NCBI RefSeq assembly: GCF_000703045.1
Contig: NZ_JNLJ01000005.1
Location: forward strand, 349,023 to 413,022
Source of the DNA: Persephonella sp. IF05-L8
GTDB lineage: Bacteria; Aquificota; Aquificia; Aquificales; Hydrogenothermaceae
Direction of reading: 5' to 3'
Length of the DNA: 64,000 nucleotides
Program-made: the position numbers and the translations under genes
The notes under the pieces: model-generated
Databases searched by the model: none
Told to the model about the DNA's origin: nothing
What the model saw: only the letters and a program-made list of their open reading frames with translations
Part shown: positions 26,545 to 35,375 of the stretch, piece by piece
Layout: each line of letters starts with the position of its first letter
Numbering within the stretch: position 1 is the stretch's first letter

Positions 26545-27855
26545 ATGGCTCAACGAGGTATTAGAGAGTATGACGGAAAAAGAATTTTAGCCCAGAACTG
26601 GGAAGAGTATTTTGATGGTGCCTTTGAGTACGATTTTAAATCAATCTTAATCACTCCTGAAACTGACCTTGACAAAATTCCTGAGGAGTATCCATGGGTA
26701 AAGGAAACTCCACTTGTTGCAAAACCAGATATGCTCTTTGGTAAAAGAGGAAAATTGGGTCTTATTTTCTTCAAAAAAGAAAAACCAGGTGATGTTACAT
26801 GGGAAGATGCTAAAGAATGGATAAAACAAAAAATGTCTGAAGAAGTTGAGATTAACGGAATAAAAGGGCATTTAACACATTTCTTAGTAGAACCTTTCGT
26901 TCCACACAAACCAGAAGAAGAATACTATGTAGCTATTACAACTGATGAGGATGAAGATATCATCTATATGTCTGCTTTTGGTGGAATTGATGTTGAAGAA
27001 AACTGGGACAAAGTTGTTGAGGTTAGAATACCTATCACAGCTTCAGATGAAGAAATTAAAAAGCTTATAGAAGAAAATGTTCCTGCCGACATAAAAGACA
27101 AGGAAAAATATGCAGATTTTGTATACAGACTTTATAAACTCTTTAGAGACCTTCACTTTGCATATCTTGAGATTAACCCACTTGTGATGGTTGGAAACAA
27201 AGTTTATCCTCTTGACTTTGTTGGAAGAGTTGATGATACTGCACAGTTTGTTGCAGGAAGAAAATGGGGAGAACTTGAATTTCCTGCAGGATTTGGAAGA
27301 GACCTTTCCCCAGAAGAAAAATATATCAAAGAAATGGATGAAAAATCTGGTGCATCATTAAAGCTTACAATCCTCAACCCTGAAGGAAGAATATGGACAC
27401 TTGTTGCAGGTGGTGGTGCTTCTGTTGTTTATGCTGACACAGTTGCAGACCTTGGATATGTAAAAGAACTTGCAAACTATGGTGAGTATTCAGGAAACCC
27501 ATCAAGAGCAGAAACAAGGGAGTATGTAAAAACTGTTTTTGACCTGATGACAAGAAGCAAGCATCCAAAAGGACCAAAAATCTTAATCATTGGTGGTGCT
27601 ATCGCTAACTTTACAGATGTTGCTAAAACATTTGAAGGTATCATAGATGCTATGAAAGAATACGCCGATAAACTTAGAGAAGTTGGCGTGAGAATATATG
27701 TAAGAAGAGGTGGTCCAAACTACGAAGTTGGATTAAAAAGAATTAAAGAAGCAGCAGAGGAACTTGGTCTTCCAATAGAAGTATATGGACCAGAAACACA
27801 CATGACTGAAATAGTTAAAAAAGCTATTCAGGAAGCTGAAAAAGAAGCAGCTTAA
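26545..27855 (+). CDS. aclB: ATP-citrate lyase, small (ATP-grasp) subunit AclB
   Basis: The 436-residue protein resembles the N-terminal part of eukaryotic ACL and the beta subunit of succinyl-CoA synthetase. It has an ATP-grasp-type region with LLVAKPD-like strands near residue 55 and HFAYLEINPLVM near residue 207. The C-terminal flavodoxin-like part has ILIIGGAIANFTDVAKTFEGI near residue 350. With AclA it cleaves citrate to acetyl-CoA and oxaloacetate, the key step of the reductive TCA cycle. aclA follows after 55 bases with a small hairpin between. Confidence 0.95.
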   Translation: MAQRGIREYDGKRILAQNWEEYFDGAFEYDFKSILITPETDLDKIPEEYPWVKETPLVAKPDMLFGKRGKLGLIFFKKEKPGDVTWEDAKEWIKQKMSEEVEINGIKGHLTHFLVEPFVPHKPEEEYYVAITTDEDEDIIYMSAFGGIDVEENWDKVVEVRIPITASDEEIKKLIEENVPADIKDKEKYADFVYRLYKLFRDLHFAYLEINPLVMVGNKVYPLDFVGRVDDTAQFVAGRKWGELEFPAGFGRDLSPEEKYIKEMDEKSGASLKLTILNPEGRIWTLVAGGGASVVYADTVADLGYVKELANYGEYSGNPSRAETREYVKTVFDLMTRSKHPKGPKILIIGGAIANFTDVAKTFEGIIDAMKEYADKLREVGVRIYVRRGGPNYEVGLKRIKEAAEELGLPIEVYGPETHMTEIVKKAIQEAEKEAA

Positions 27856-27860
27856 ACAGG

Positions 27861-27879
27861 AGGGCTTCCTGCCCTTTTT
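27861..27879 (+). terminator. Weak hairpin between aclB and aclA
   Basis: agggc (27861-27865) and gccct (27871-27875) form a 5-base stem followed by a T-run. It may be a leaky terminator or RNA-processing site that adjusts the AclB:AclA ratio. It is too short to expect full termination. Confidence 0.5.
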
Positions 27880-27910
27880 AAAACTTAAAACAAGAAAAGG
27901 AGGTTTTTAA

Positions 27911-29758
27911 ATGAGCAAACCTGATTACTTACTTTTTGATAGGAACACAAAGGCAATTTTCTGGAACTTAAACAGAAACGCTATCCAGAGAATGCTTGAC
28001 TACGACTATGTAGTTGGAAGAGAACCATCTATTGCTGCAATTGTTGCACCAACCCAATCAAGAAAATTTGATAAGTTTTTCTACGGAACACAAGAAATAA
28101 TGATACCTATCTATAAATCAACAACTGAAGCTGCAAAGGACTTTCCAGAAGCAGATGTTCTTCTGAACTTTGCTTCCTTCAGAACAGCTTATGATGTAAC
28201 AATGGAAGCCCTTGATATACCAACAATCAGAACAATTGCCATCACAGCTGAAGGTATTCCAGAAAGATTTGCAAGAATAATGAGAATTAAAGCTAAAGAG
28301 CTTGGAAAATGGATTATCGGTCCTGCTACAGTTGGTGGTATTGCACCTGGGGCTTTCAGAATAGCAAACACAGGTGGAACAATTGAAAATATTGTTAACT
28401 CAAAACTCCACAGACCTGGTTCTGTAGGGCTTGTTACAAGGTCTGGTGGTCTTTTCAACGAGCTTTCAAACGTTATAGCAAGAAATGCAAATGGTCTTGC
28501 TGAAGGTATTGCAATCGGTGGTGACAGATACCCAGGAACAGACTTCCTTGACCATATGCTCAGATATGAGAAAAACCCACAGGTTAAATTTATGGTTCTC
28601 CTTGGCGAAGTAGGAGGAACCCTTGAGTATAGAGTTGCAGAAGCTATAAAAGACGGAAGAATAACAAAACCCGTTATAGCATGGTGTATCGGAACTATTT
28701 CTAAGCATTTTGGTGGAGAAGTTCAGTTTGGACACGCAGGAGCTAAAGCTGGAGCTGAAGCAGAAACAGCAGATGCCAAAAACGCAGCTTTAGCTGAAGC
28801 TGGAGCTTACGTTCCTCAATCATTTAACGACCTTCCAGAGCTTATAAGAGGAGTTTATGAAGAACTCCATGCAAAAGGGGAAATCCCAGAGATACAGGAA
28901 CCAGAAGTTCCACCAATCCCAGAAGATTATGCAAAAGCAGTAAAAGCTGGAAAAGTAAGAAGACCTACAAACTTCATCTGCACAATCTCTGATGACAGAG
29001 GAGAAGAGGCTACATACTGTGGAGTTCCAATATCTGAAGTTGTAGAAAAAGGATATTCAATTGCTGATGTTATAGGACTTCTCTGGTTCAAGAAAAAATT
29101 CCCAGAGTGGGCATCAAACTTCATTGATATGGTTATAAAAGTTGTTGCAGACCACGGTCCAGCTGTTTCAGGTGCTCACAATACTAAAGTTACTGCAAGA
29201 GCAGGAAAAGACCTTATGTCTTCTATTGTTACAGGTATCCTCACAATTGGACCAAGATTTGGTGGTGCTATTGACGGTGCTGCTAAATACTTCAAAATGG
29301 CAAAAGAAAAAGGAATGGACCCTGTTGAATTCGTTGACTACATGAAAAAAGTTGAAAAAATACCTATCCCAGGTATCGGACACAGAATTAAATCTACTAA
29401 AAACCCAGATAAAAGGGTTGAGCTCCTTAAGAACTATGCTAAAGCAAACTTCCCAAGCACAGAACTTTTAGAGTATGCCCTTGAAGTAGAAAAAGTAACA
29501 ACATCTAAGAAAGAAAACCTTATCCTCAACGTTGACGGAACAATTGGTGTTCTCCTTGTTGATATGTTCAGAGCTCTTGGATACTCTGATGCAGAAATAG
29601 ATGAGCTGATTAATGCAGGGGCATTTAACGCATTCTTCGTTCTTGGTAGAACAATCGGATTTATCGGACACTACCTTGATGAGAAAAGACTTGATATGCC
29701 ATTATACAGACACCCAACAGATGACATCCTCTACAACGTCAAATGCGACGTTGAATAA
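27911..29758 (+). CDS. aclA: ATP-citrate lyase, large subunit AclA
   Basis: The 615-residue protein joins a succinyl-CoA-synthetase alpha-like half to a citrate-synthase-like half. The first half has GPATVGGIAPGAFRIANTGG near residue 138 and the phospho-histidine in QFGHAGAKAGAE near residue 275. The second half has DHGPAVSGAHNTKVTARAG near residue 415 and IPGIGHRIKS near residue 480. The fused lyase half marks a true one-step ATP-citrate lyase rather than the separate citryl-CoA synthetase and lyase of Aquificaceae. AGGAGG precedes the ATG and a strong terminator follows. Confidence 0.97.
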   Translation: MSKPDYLLFDRNTKAIFWNLNRNAIQRMLDYDYVVGREPSIAAIVAPTQSRKFDKFFYGTQEIMIPIYKSTTEAAKDFPEADVLLNFASFRTAYDVTMEALDIPTIRTIAITAEGIPERFARIMRIKAKELGKWIIGPATVGGIAPGAFRIANTGGTIENIVNSKLHRPGSVGLVTRSGGLFNELSNVIARNANGLAEGIAIGGDRYPGTDFLDHMLRYEKNPQVKFMVLLGEVGGTLEYRVAEAIKDGRITKPVIAWCIGTISKHFGGEVQFGHAGAKAGAEAETADAKNAALAEAGAYVPQSFNDLPELIRGVYEELHAKGEIPEIQEPEVPPIPEDYAKAVKAGKVRRPTNFICTISDDRGEEATYCGVPISEVVEKGYSIADVIGLLWFKKKFPEWASNFIDMVIKVVADHGPAVSGAHNTKVTARAGKDLMSSIVTGILTIGPRFGGAIDGAAKYFKMAKEKGMDPVEFVDYMKKVEKIPIPGIGHRIKSTKNPDKRVELLKNYAKANFPSTELLEYALEVEKVTTSKKENLILNVDGTIGVLLVDMFRALGYSDAEIDELINAGAFNAFFVLGRTIGFIGHYLDEKRLDMPLYRHPTDDILYNVKCDVE

Positions 29759-29767
29759 ATCTCTCTC

Positions 29768-29792
29768 AGGGGCTGAAAAGCCCCTTTTTTTT
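29768..29792 (+). terminator. Intrinsic terminator after aclA
   Basis: aggggct (29768-29774), loop gaaa, agcccc (29779-29784) and eight T residues make a textbook rho-independent terminator 10 bases after the aclA stop. Confidence 0.92.
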
Positions 29793-29822
29793 ATTGAAAA
29801 TATTTGACCAAAATTAAATAAA

Positions 29823-30887
29823 CTATCTTATTTTTAATGTAGAAAGGGCTATTATCGCAAGAAGAATAGATATTATCCATACCCTTGTTACTATTTTAGG
29901 CTCTTTTATACCTTTTTTCTCAAAATGATGATGTATTGGTGCCATCAGAAATAGCCTTTTTCCTGTGGCTTTATAATAGGCTACCTGAATAATAACAGAT
30001 AGAGTTTCCACAACGAATATACCACCTACTATCGCAAGGACTATTTCCTGCTTTGTAATAATAGCTACAGTTCCCAGAACAGCACCTATGGATAACGCTC
30101 CAGCATCTCCCATAAAAATTTCTGCTGGGAAGGAGTTGTACCATAAAAAGCCAAGACCGGCTCCTAAGAAAGCCATAAGAAAAACTGTTAACTCTCCACT
30201 ACCTGCAATATGGGGAAGGTGTAGATATGCTGCCAGTTTTGAGTGTCCTGCCACATAGGCAAAAAATGCAAAAGATGCCATAGCAATCAGAGAGGGTCCA
30301 ATGGCAAGTCCATCAAGACCATCTGTAAGATTAACAGCATTGGAAGTGCCAACAATAATAAAAATCATAAATGGTATATATAAAAGCCCCATGTTGATAT
30401 GGATATTTTTGAAAAACGGCAGATAAAGATTTGTATCAAAACCGGGATAAAAATAAAGGGCAACAGCTATTATTGTGGCAAAAATCAGCTGAGCTGTAAA
30501 TTTTGCCTTAGAAGATATACCTTTTTTCTTTGTGATTTTTAAATAATCATCCCACCCTCCTATCAGAGCAAATGATAAAAGGGCAAAAATAACAATCCAG
30601 ACATAAAAATTATCCAGTCTACACCACAAAAGGGAAGAAAACAGCACAGTGATTATAATAAGAATTCCACCCATTGTTGGAGTGTATTTTTTTAATTCAT
30701 GCCATTCAGGTGTATAGTCCCGAACATAACCACCTTCTTTTTTCTGGAATACTTTTAGTTTTTGAATGATATAAGGACCTATAACAAGAGATATCAAAAA
30801 AGAAGTAATAAGAGCATAAAAACCTCTAAATGTAATATACTTAAATAAATTGATATCAAATAACTGGTAAAATATGTGATACAGCAT
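29823..30887 (-). CDS. mraY: Phospho-N-acetylmuramoyl-pentapeptide transferase
   Basis: The 354-residue protein has about ten membrane helices. MraY signatures include KKYTPTMGGI near residue 67, NAVNLTDGLDGLAIG near residue 185, GDAGALSIGA near residue 260 and the HHHFEKKG box near residue 320. It makes lipid I at the inner membrane face. The gene is the last of a nine-gene minus-strand operon and lies far from the main dcw cluster at 11-20 kb. Confidence 0.96.
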   Translation of the reverse strand: MLYHIFYQLFDINLFKYITFRGFYALITSFLISLVIGPYIIQKLKVFQKKEGGYVRDYTPEWHELKKYTPTMGGILIIITVLFSSLLWCRLDNFYVWIVIFALLSFALIGGWDDYLKITKKKGISSKAKFTAQLIFATIIAVALYFYPGFDTNLYLPFFKNIHINMGLLYIPFMIFIIVGTSNAVNLTDGLDGLAIGPSLIAMASFAFFAYVAGHSKLAAYLHLPHIAGSGELTVFLMAFLGAGLGFLWYNSFPAEIFMGDAGALSIGAVLGTVAIITKQEIVLAIVGGIFVVETLSVIIQVAYYKATGKRLFLMAPIHHHFEKKGIKEPKIVTRVWIISILLAIIALSTLKIR

Positions 30888-30890
30888 TTA

Positions 30891-31463
30891 TTAGCACCTG
30901 TTTGGAGAAAAAAGTCTGTCCAATACTATTGCAGATGCATTTCTAACAGATAAGTGGTTATACTCCCCTGCACCTAATATAGGCTCAAGAACATAATCAC
31001 AACTGCTTACCAGTTCTTCAGGCATTCCCCAACCTGTTCCCATCAGTATTAAAAATACATCTTCTTTCTTACTTATTATTTCGGCCATTTCTTTGTAAGA
31101 AATAGTTTGTGGATATTTCTTTGCAGATGTGGCTATAAGCTTTGGAGTTTTTCCTGTTTCTTCCTTTATTTTTTCCATTGCTTCTGTTATTGAAGAAACA
31201 AGTCTGACCAGTTTTGCTGCTTCTGCTCTTCTTGGATTAAATGTTGAGCCAAATCCTTCAGTCCAGTATTTTATTTGCTCAGAAATAACAAATTGCTGGG
31301 CTTCAAGTGGCTGAACTATATAATAACCACCAAGCTCATAAGTTCTTGCTGGCCTTGCTATATCATGAAAATCAAGGGTCGTAAAAGATGTGACAACCCA
31401 TTTTTTATCCTTATTGACAGCAGGGTAATGGACTACCGAGATAAATACGTGGCTGTTCTTCAT
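30891..31463 (-). CDS. SPOUT-type SAM-dependent RNA methyltransferase (Methyltrn_RNA_4-like)
   Basis: The 190-residue protein has HVFISVVHYPAVNKDKK at the N-terminus. A C-terminal SAM-binding trefoil-knot signature begins LILMGTGWGMPEELV near residue 138 and ends LGAGEYNHLSVRNASAI. This fits the PF09936-type family, found alone in Aquificales and fused to TrmD in some other bacteria. The RNA target is not known from sequence. It lies 3 bases upstream of mraY in the same operon. Confidence 0.85.
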   Translation of the reverse strand: MKNSHVFISVVHYPAVNKDKKWVVTSFTTLDFHDIARPARTYELGGYYIVQPLEAQQFVISEQIKYWTEGFGSTFNPRRAEAAKLVRLVSSITEAMEKIKEETGKTPKLIATSAKKYPQTISYKEMAEIISKKEDVFLILMGTGWGMPEELVSSCDYVLEPILGAGEYNHLSVRNASAIVLDRLFSPNRC

Positions 31464-31466
31464 CCA

Positions 31467-32072
31467 TTACCTCTTATATTTGATGTATTTTGTTGTTCCG
31501 TCTGCAAATTCAATTTTAAGGGGATAAAACTTAACAACAAGTTCATCAAGACTTGCTTCTTTGACCTTTCTATCTTCAGGTTTGTTTTTATCATAAACAA
31601 ACTCAACATTCATTTTTACCGTTTCCCCAGGTTTTATTGTTGTTCCGGAGAAAAAATTTAAGGCTTTGTTTACATTAACTTTTGTGGACATAAGTTCCTT
31701 ACCATCTTTATCGTAAATTACCACTTTGCCGTTTATATTATTTATCTCTTTATTAAAATTATTTTTAAATTCCATTTTAAGAATTATTTTGTCATTTCTG
31801 TCCCAGAGACTTTCTTTTAAGGCTTTAGGCTTAAACTTTTTGGAGAGGACTTTATACGGTATTATTTTTTGTTCTGGGGAAGCAACTATAACATCTGTGA
31901 TTTCTGAGGTTGATATAACACCTGTTTTCTTTTGTTTATTTTCAAGTTTGTTTAGTCTCTCTTCCAGTTGTTGAACTTTTTTTTCCAATTGCTGAACCCT
32001 TTCTTCAAGGGTCTGGGCAAATGAAAAAGAGAATATAGAGATAGAGGACAAAATAATTAATGTTTTTTTCAT
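31467..32072 (-). CDS. Exported coiled-coil protein of unknown function
   Basis: The 201-residue protein has a signal peptide ending FSFAQ (cleavage near residue 19). A heptad coiled coil follows at about residues 20-48 (LEERVQQLEKKVQQLEERL). The beta-rich C-terminal region has FKNNFNKEINNINGKVVIYDKDGKEL, resembling a small Ig-like or FxLYD-type fold. I do not recognise the family. It probably forms oligomers in the periplasm. It overlaps the secG stop by 4 bases and precedes the SPOUT methyltransferase. Confidence 0.72.
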   Translation of the reverse strand: MKKTLIILSSISIFSFSFAQTLEERVQQLEKKVQQLEERLNKLENKQKKTGVISTSEITDVIVASPEQKIIPYKVLSKKFKPKALKESLWDRNDKIILKMEFKNNFNKEINNINGKVVIYDKDGKELMSTKVNVNKALNFFSGTTIKPGETVKMNVEFVYDKNKPEDRKVKEASLDELVVKFYPLKIEFADGTTKYIKYKR

Positions 32073-32383
32073 TTTGTTTGCTCCTGCTGCTTTTCTACAG
32101 GTGCTTGCTGAACAGGAATATCAGTTACTACAGAACCTGACGTTACACTTTTGTGATGTATATAAGATAATGCAAACACAAGAAATAAAAATATTCCACC
32201 GAGCCAGTATGTTATTTTTGTAAGAATATTTGAAGCACCTGCTCCCAGGACAGCTGCAGCAGCACCTGAACCGAAAATAGCTCCAATCTCAGCACCTTTT
32301 GTTTTTTGCATCAGAACTATGATAATAAGTAAGACAGCATCTATAACAAGAAGAATAGAGAGTATAGTAAAAAGTATTTCCAT
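32069..32383 (-). CDS. secG: Preprotein translocase subunit SecG
   Basis: Starting at ATG 32383, which has GGAGGT directly upstream, the protein is 104 residues. It has two hydrophobic helices (about 4-24 and 52-72) flanking VLMQKTKGAEIGAIFGSGA, the SecG cytoplasmic loop. The C-terminal tail is Gln/Val-rich. SecG assists SecYEA-driven export. The longer open frame back to 32449 overlaps tpiA and lacks a ribosome-binding site, so I reject that start. Confidence 0.92.
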   Translation of the reverse strand: MEILFTILSILLVIDAVLLIIIVLMQKTKGAEIGAIFGSGAAAAVLGAGASNILTKITYWLGGIFLFLVFALSYIHHKSVTSGSVVTDIPVQQAPVEKQQEQTK

Positions 32384-32384
32384 C

Positions 32385-33155
32385 TTAAACCTCCAGAACT
32401 TCGGTAATAATTTTGTAAAATCTTTCAGGGTCAAGACTGGCTGTGCCAACTAAAAACCCATTTATATTTGGCTCTTTTATCAGGTCTCTGGCGTTTTTCT
32501 CGTTAACGCTACCACCATATAAAATTCGTGTTTTATGGTCATTTCCTTTAGAAATTTCATTTATAAGAGACCTGATAAATCTATGAACTTCCTCTGCCTG
32601 CTCGGGAGTTGCATTAACTCCTGTTCCTATTGCCCATACAGGCTCATAAGCAATATCTATATAAACCATGTCCATTTCAACACCGGCAAGACCGTTTCTG
32701 ATTTGTCTTTCAACAACCGATAAGGTTTTTCCCTGTTCCCTCTCTTCTATTGTTTCTCCGACACATAAAATAGGTCTTAGACCGTGTTCAAGGGCTGCTA
32801 TTACTTTTTTGTTAATCAGGTCATCTTTTTCACCAAAGATATGTCTTCTTTCTGAGTGCCCAAGTATCACATACTCAACATCCAATTCTGTAAGCATTAA
32901 GGGGGATATTTCCCCTGTAAATGCCCCTTTATCCACATAATACATATTTTGGGCACCAAGTTTTACGTTATATTCTCCTTCCTTTCTGGCAGCATCAAGC
33001 TTAATTGAAGCAGAGGATAATGCCGTAAAAGGTGGAGCAATCATTATATCAATGTGTATAAGGTCTTTTACAGAAGGTAGAAAAACCTCTAAATACTCAA
33101 GGGTTTCCCCCACGGTTTTGTTCATTTTCCAGTTGGCAGCCACAAGATAATTCAT
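32385..33155 (-). CDS. tpiA: Triosephosphate isomerase
   Basis: The 256-residue TIM barrel has AANWKMNKT with the catalytic Lys near residue 11, ILGHSERR with catalytic His near residue 98, and YEPVWAIGTG with catalytic Glu near residue 170. The phosphate-loop ILYGGSV lies near residue 215. It serves gluconeogenesis in an autotroph. It sits 1 base from the secG start and 1 base after gpmA, giving a compact gpmA-tpiA-secG arrangement. Confidence 0.97.
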   Translation of the reverse strand: MNYLVAANWKMNKTVGETLEYLEVFLPSVKDLIHIDIMIAPPFTALSSASIKLDAARKEGEYNVKLGAQNMYYVDKGAFTGEISPLMLTELDVEYVILGHSERRHIFGEKDDLINKKVIAALEHGLRPILCVGETIEEREQGKTLSVVERQIRNGLAGVEMDMVYIDIAYEPVWAIGTGVNATPEQAEEVHRFIRSLINEISKGNDHKTRILYGGSVNEKNARDLIKEPNINGFLVGTASLDPERFYKIITEVLEV

Positions 33156-33156
33156 T

Positions 33157-33771
33157 TTAGCCCTCTAAATGTCTGATTTCTTTATTTATTATGTTTTCAT
33201 TTTCATCAAGTTCATAAACGATAGGTGTTCCTGTTGGTATTTCTACTTTTATTATTTCTTCAGGAGAAAGTTTTTCCAGATACATAACTATTGACCTAAG
33301 GGAATTTCCATGGGCAACAACAAGGACATCTCTACCATCTTTTATATCTCCCATTATTGCCCTTTCTAAAAATGGGATGGTTCTTTCTGCTGTGTCTTTA
33401 AGACTTTCCCCTTCCGGTGGAGGAATATCATAACTTCTTCTCCACAGGTGAACTATCTCTTTCCCCCATTTTTCTCTTGCTCTATCTTTATTAAGTCCTT
33501 GAAGTGCCCCATAGTGTCTTTCATTAAGAGCCTGGTCTTTTATAACTGGTATAGCAAGTCCTATGGTTTCCAGAATTATTCTCAGAGTGTCCTGTGCCCT
33601 TGTAAGCATTGAAGTATAGGCAACATCAAATCTGATATCTTTCAGCAGTTCTCCTGCTTTGTAAGCTTCTTCTTTTCCTTTTTCTGTAAGTGGAACATCT
33701 ATCCATCCTGTAAATCTATTCTGGAGGTTCCATATTGATTGTCCATGCCTAACAAGAACCAGTTTTGACAT
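33157..33771 (-). CDS. gpmA: 2,3-bisphosphoglycerate-dependent phosphoglycerate mutase
   Basis: The 204-residue histidine-phosphatase-fold protein has VRHGQSIWN with the phosphorylated His near residue 8. It also has FTGWIDVPLTEKG, LNERHYGALQGLNK with catalytic Glu near residue 83, and VVAHGNSLR near residue 152. The ERHYGALQGL segment separates it from generic phosphatases of the superfamily. It is somewhat shorter than the 230-250 residue GpmA of enteric bacteria. It interconverts 2- and 3-phosphoglycerate. Confidence 0.92.
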   Translation of the reverse strand: MSKLVLVRHGQSIWNLQNRFTGWIDVPLTEKGKEEAYKAGELLKDIRFDVAYTSMLTRAQDTLRIILETIGLAIPVIKDQALNERHYGALQGLNKDRAREKWGKEIVHLWRRSYDIPPPEGESLKDTAERTIPFLERAIMGDIKDGRDVLVVAHGNSLRSIVMYLEKLSPEEIIKVEIPTGTPIVYELDENENIINKEIRHLEG

Positions 33772-33816
33772 TAGCCCTTTACTCCTTTTTATGTTTTTTG
33801 ACTAATTTATTTTACA

Positions 33817-34134
33817 TTAATTTTGTGCTGTTTGACTAAAGGGTTCTAACCTTTCTTTTATCATTTTTTCCATAGGGATAAATCCGAAAGGAAGAACAGA
33901 GAATATCAGCATTTTTATTACAAATTGATTATCAAGATTATTTTTCTGTCTTGCCTGATATAAAAAGTAAAGGAATGCAAGCCATAAAATTCCATGTATT
34001 GAACCAAATATCAGTGTTGCTATTTTATATCCCCAGATATATTTAAGGGGCATTGCTATAAAAAATAGTATCAGTAAGGATATTCCTTCTATAAGTGATA
34101 TTTTTGCAAGAGCTTGCAAAGAATTTCTATCCAT
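33817..34134 (-). CDS. DUF3817-type integral membrane protein
   Basis: The 105-residue protein has three hydrophobic segments (about 11-31, 38-60 and 70-88). The pattern EGISLLILFFIAMPLKYIWG followed by GSIHGILWLAFLYFL is characteristic of DUF3817 proteins. No function is established. It lies in the atpC-mraY operon, 3 bases after the methyltransferase gene. Confidence 0.8.
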   Translation of the reverse strand: MDRNSLQALAKISLIEGISLLILFFIAMPLKYIWGYKIATLIFGSIHGILWLAFLYFLYQARQKNNLDNQFVIKMLIFSVLPFGFIPMEKMIKERLEPFSQTAQN

Positions 34135-34137
34135 TTA

Positions 34138-34887
34138 TTATTCCTCCGTGAATTTTTCCAGAATAAATTCCACTTCTGGTGTGTATATCTTGTTTTTTGG
34201 GTCTTTATACATGATTAAGGGTTTTTCTATAATTTCTCCTTCAGGGTTTGCTCCTTTCACAGCTTCTAATAGAAAATGGGTAGCTTTTTCTTCAAGTGTT
34301 GGATGGATAAATCTGTATCTTTTTGGATAAATCTGTTTATCAAGTAGAAGTGAAATTACCGTAGATAATCTACCTGCAGGAAAAACCATAAAGAGTTTGC
34401 CTTTATTTTTAAGCAGATATGAAGCTGCCTTTATAAAATCCTTTATATTTCCTTCTAATTCATATCTGGCTATATTTTTCTCTGTATATTCAACACTCTC
34501 AGGCGATTTATGATAAGGTGGATTAAAAACAACATAATCAAAGCTTTCTGGTCTGAAAATTCTTCTTATTTCTCTAATATCTCCTTTAAAAACCTGCCCC
34601 TTAATCTTGTTTAGCTGAAAATTCTTCCATGCCTGTGCAAATAGACTTTCCTGAAGCTCCACCCCATATAGCTCAACATTTTTGTATTTTAGAGATAGTA
34701 AAACAGGGATTATTCCTGAGCCTGTCCCAAGGTCTATAAGTCTTGATGGTTTATCAGGAATATTTATAAAAGCTGCCAGTAAAACGCTGTCAACATTAAA
34801 TCTATAACCTGATTTGCTTTGAATGACTTGAACCTTACCCCTGATAAAAGGGGTAAGGACTTCTTCCTGTGATGGTTTTATTTCCAT
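34138..34887 (-). CDS. TrmN6-type class I methyltransferase (tRNA1(Val) A37-N6 family)
   Basis: The 249-residue protein has the SAM-binding LIDLGTGSGIIPVLLS near residue 47 and the amino-methylase motif VVFNPPYHKSP near residue 120. NPPY indicates N6-adenine methylation. Overall length and the N-terminal FIRGKVQVIQSKSGYRFNVDSVLLAAF match COG4123, which includes E. coli TrmN6. The tRNA target is inferred from the family. It directly follows atpC in the operon. Confidence 0.85.
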   Translation of the reverse strand: MEIKPSQEEVLTPFIRGKVQVIQSKSGYRFNVDSVLLAAFINIPDKPSRLIDLGTGSGIIPVLLSLKYKNVELYGVELQESLFAQAWKNFQLNKIKGQVFKGDIREIRRIFRPESFDYVVFNPPYHKSPESVEYTEKNIARYELEGNIKDFIKAASYLLKNKGKLFMVFPAGRLSTVISLLLDKQIYPKRYRFIHPTLEEKATHFLLEAVKGANPEGEIIEKPLIMYKDPKNKIYTPEVEFILEKFTEE

Positions 34888-35298
34888 TTATCTGACTTTT
34901 ACACCTGCAAGCTCAAGTAATACTTCTGCTCTTTCTCTAAGTTTTTCGTAATGCTCTATTTCTTCAAGGGAAAGTGTTTCTTTTTGTTCTAATTTTGCTT
35001 TTGCTTCCTCAAGAATTTGTTTTTCCTGTTCAACATTTATTTCTTCAAGTCCAAATGCTTCTTCTACCAAAACGATAACCCTATCGCCTCTAACATCAAT
35101 ATTTCCATAAGTAACTGCAAATTCTATTGGCTCTTCATTTTCCCTTTCTATTCTTAATTTTCCTGGAACAACATTTGTTAAAAGAAGCATATGATTTTCT
35201 AAAACACCAATCTCTCCATCTGATGTGTTTATAACTGTCTGTTCAACCTCTCCTTGAAAAACTATTCCTTTTGGAGTTACAACTTCCAGTTGATACAT
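34888..35298 (-). CDS. atpC: F-type ATP synthase epsilon subunit
   Basis: The 136-residue protein starts YQLEVVTPKGIVFQGEVE with the beta-sandwich segment TSDGEIGVLENHMLLLTNV. A helical hairpin follows (roughly residues 88-135), as usual for the epsilon subunit, which couples and regulates F1. No other atp genes lie nearby, so the ATP synthase genes are dispersed in this genome. It heads the nine-gene minus-strand operon that ends in mraY. AGGAGGC precedes the ATG. Confidence 0.94.
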   Translation of the reverse strand: MYQLEVVTPKGIVFQGEVEQTVINTSDGEIGVLENHMLLLTNVVPGKLRIERENEEPIEFAVTYGNIDVRGDRVIVLVEEAFGLEEINVEQEKQILEEAKAKLEQKETLSLEEIEHYEKLRERAEVLLELAGVKVR

Positions 35299-35375
35299 TC
35301 CTTGCCTCCTGTTAATTCTTTCAATAAATTAGTTTACAATAAAATCTGGTAAATTTCATAAAAGGGGGTAATGCC

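Noticed and set aside
32384-32449. N-terminal extension of SecG to 32449
   Set aside because: It overlaps tpiA, lacks a ribosome site and precedes the typical SecG first helix; ATG 32383 with GGAGGT is better.
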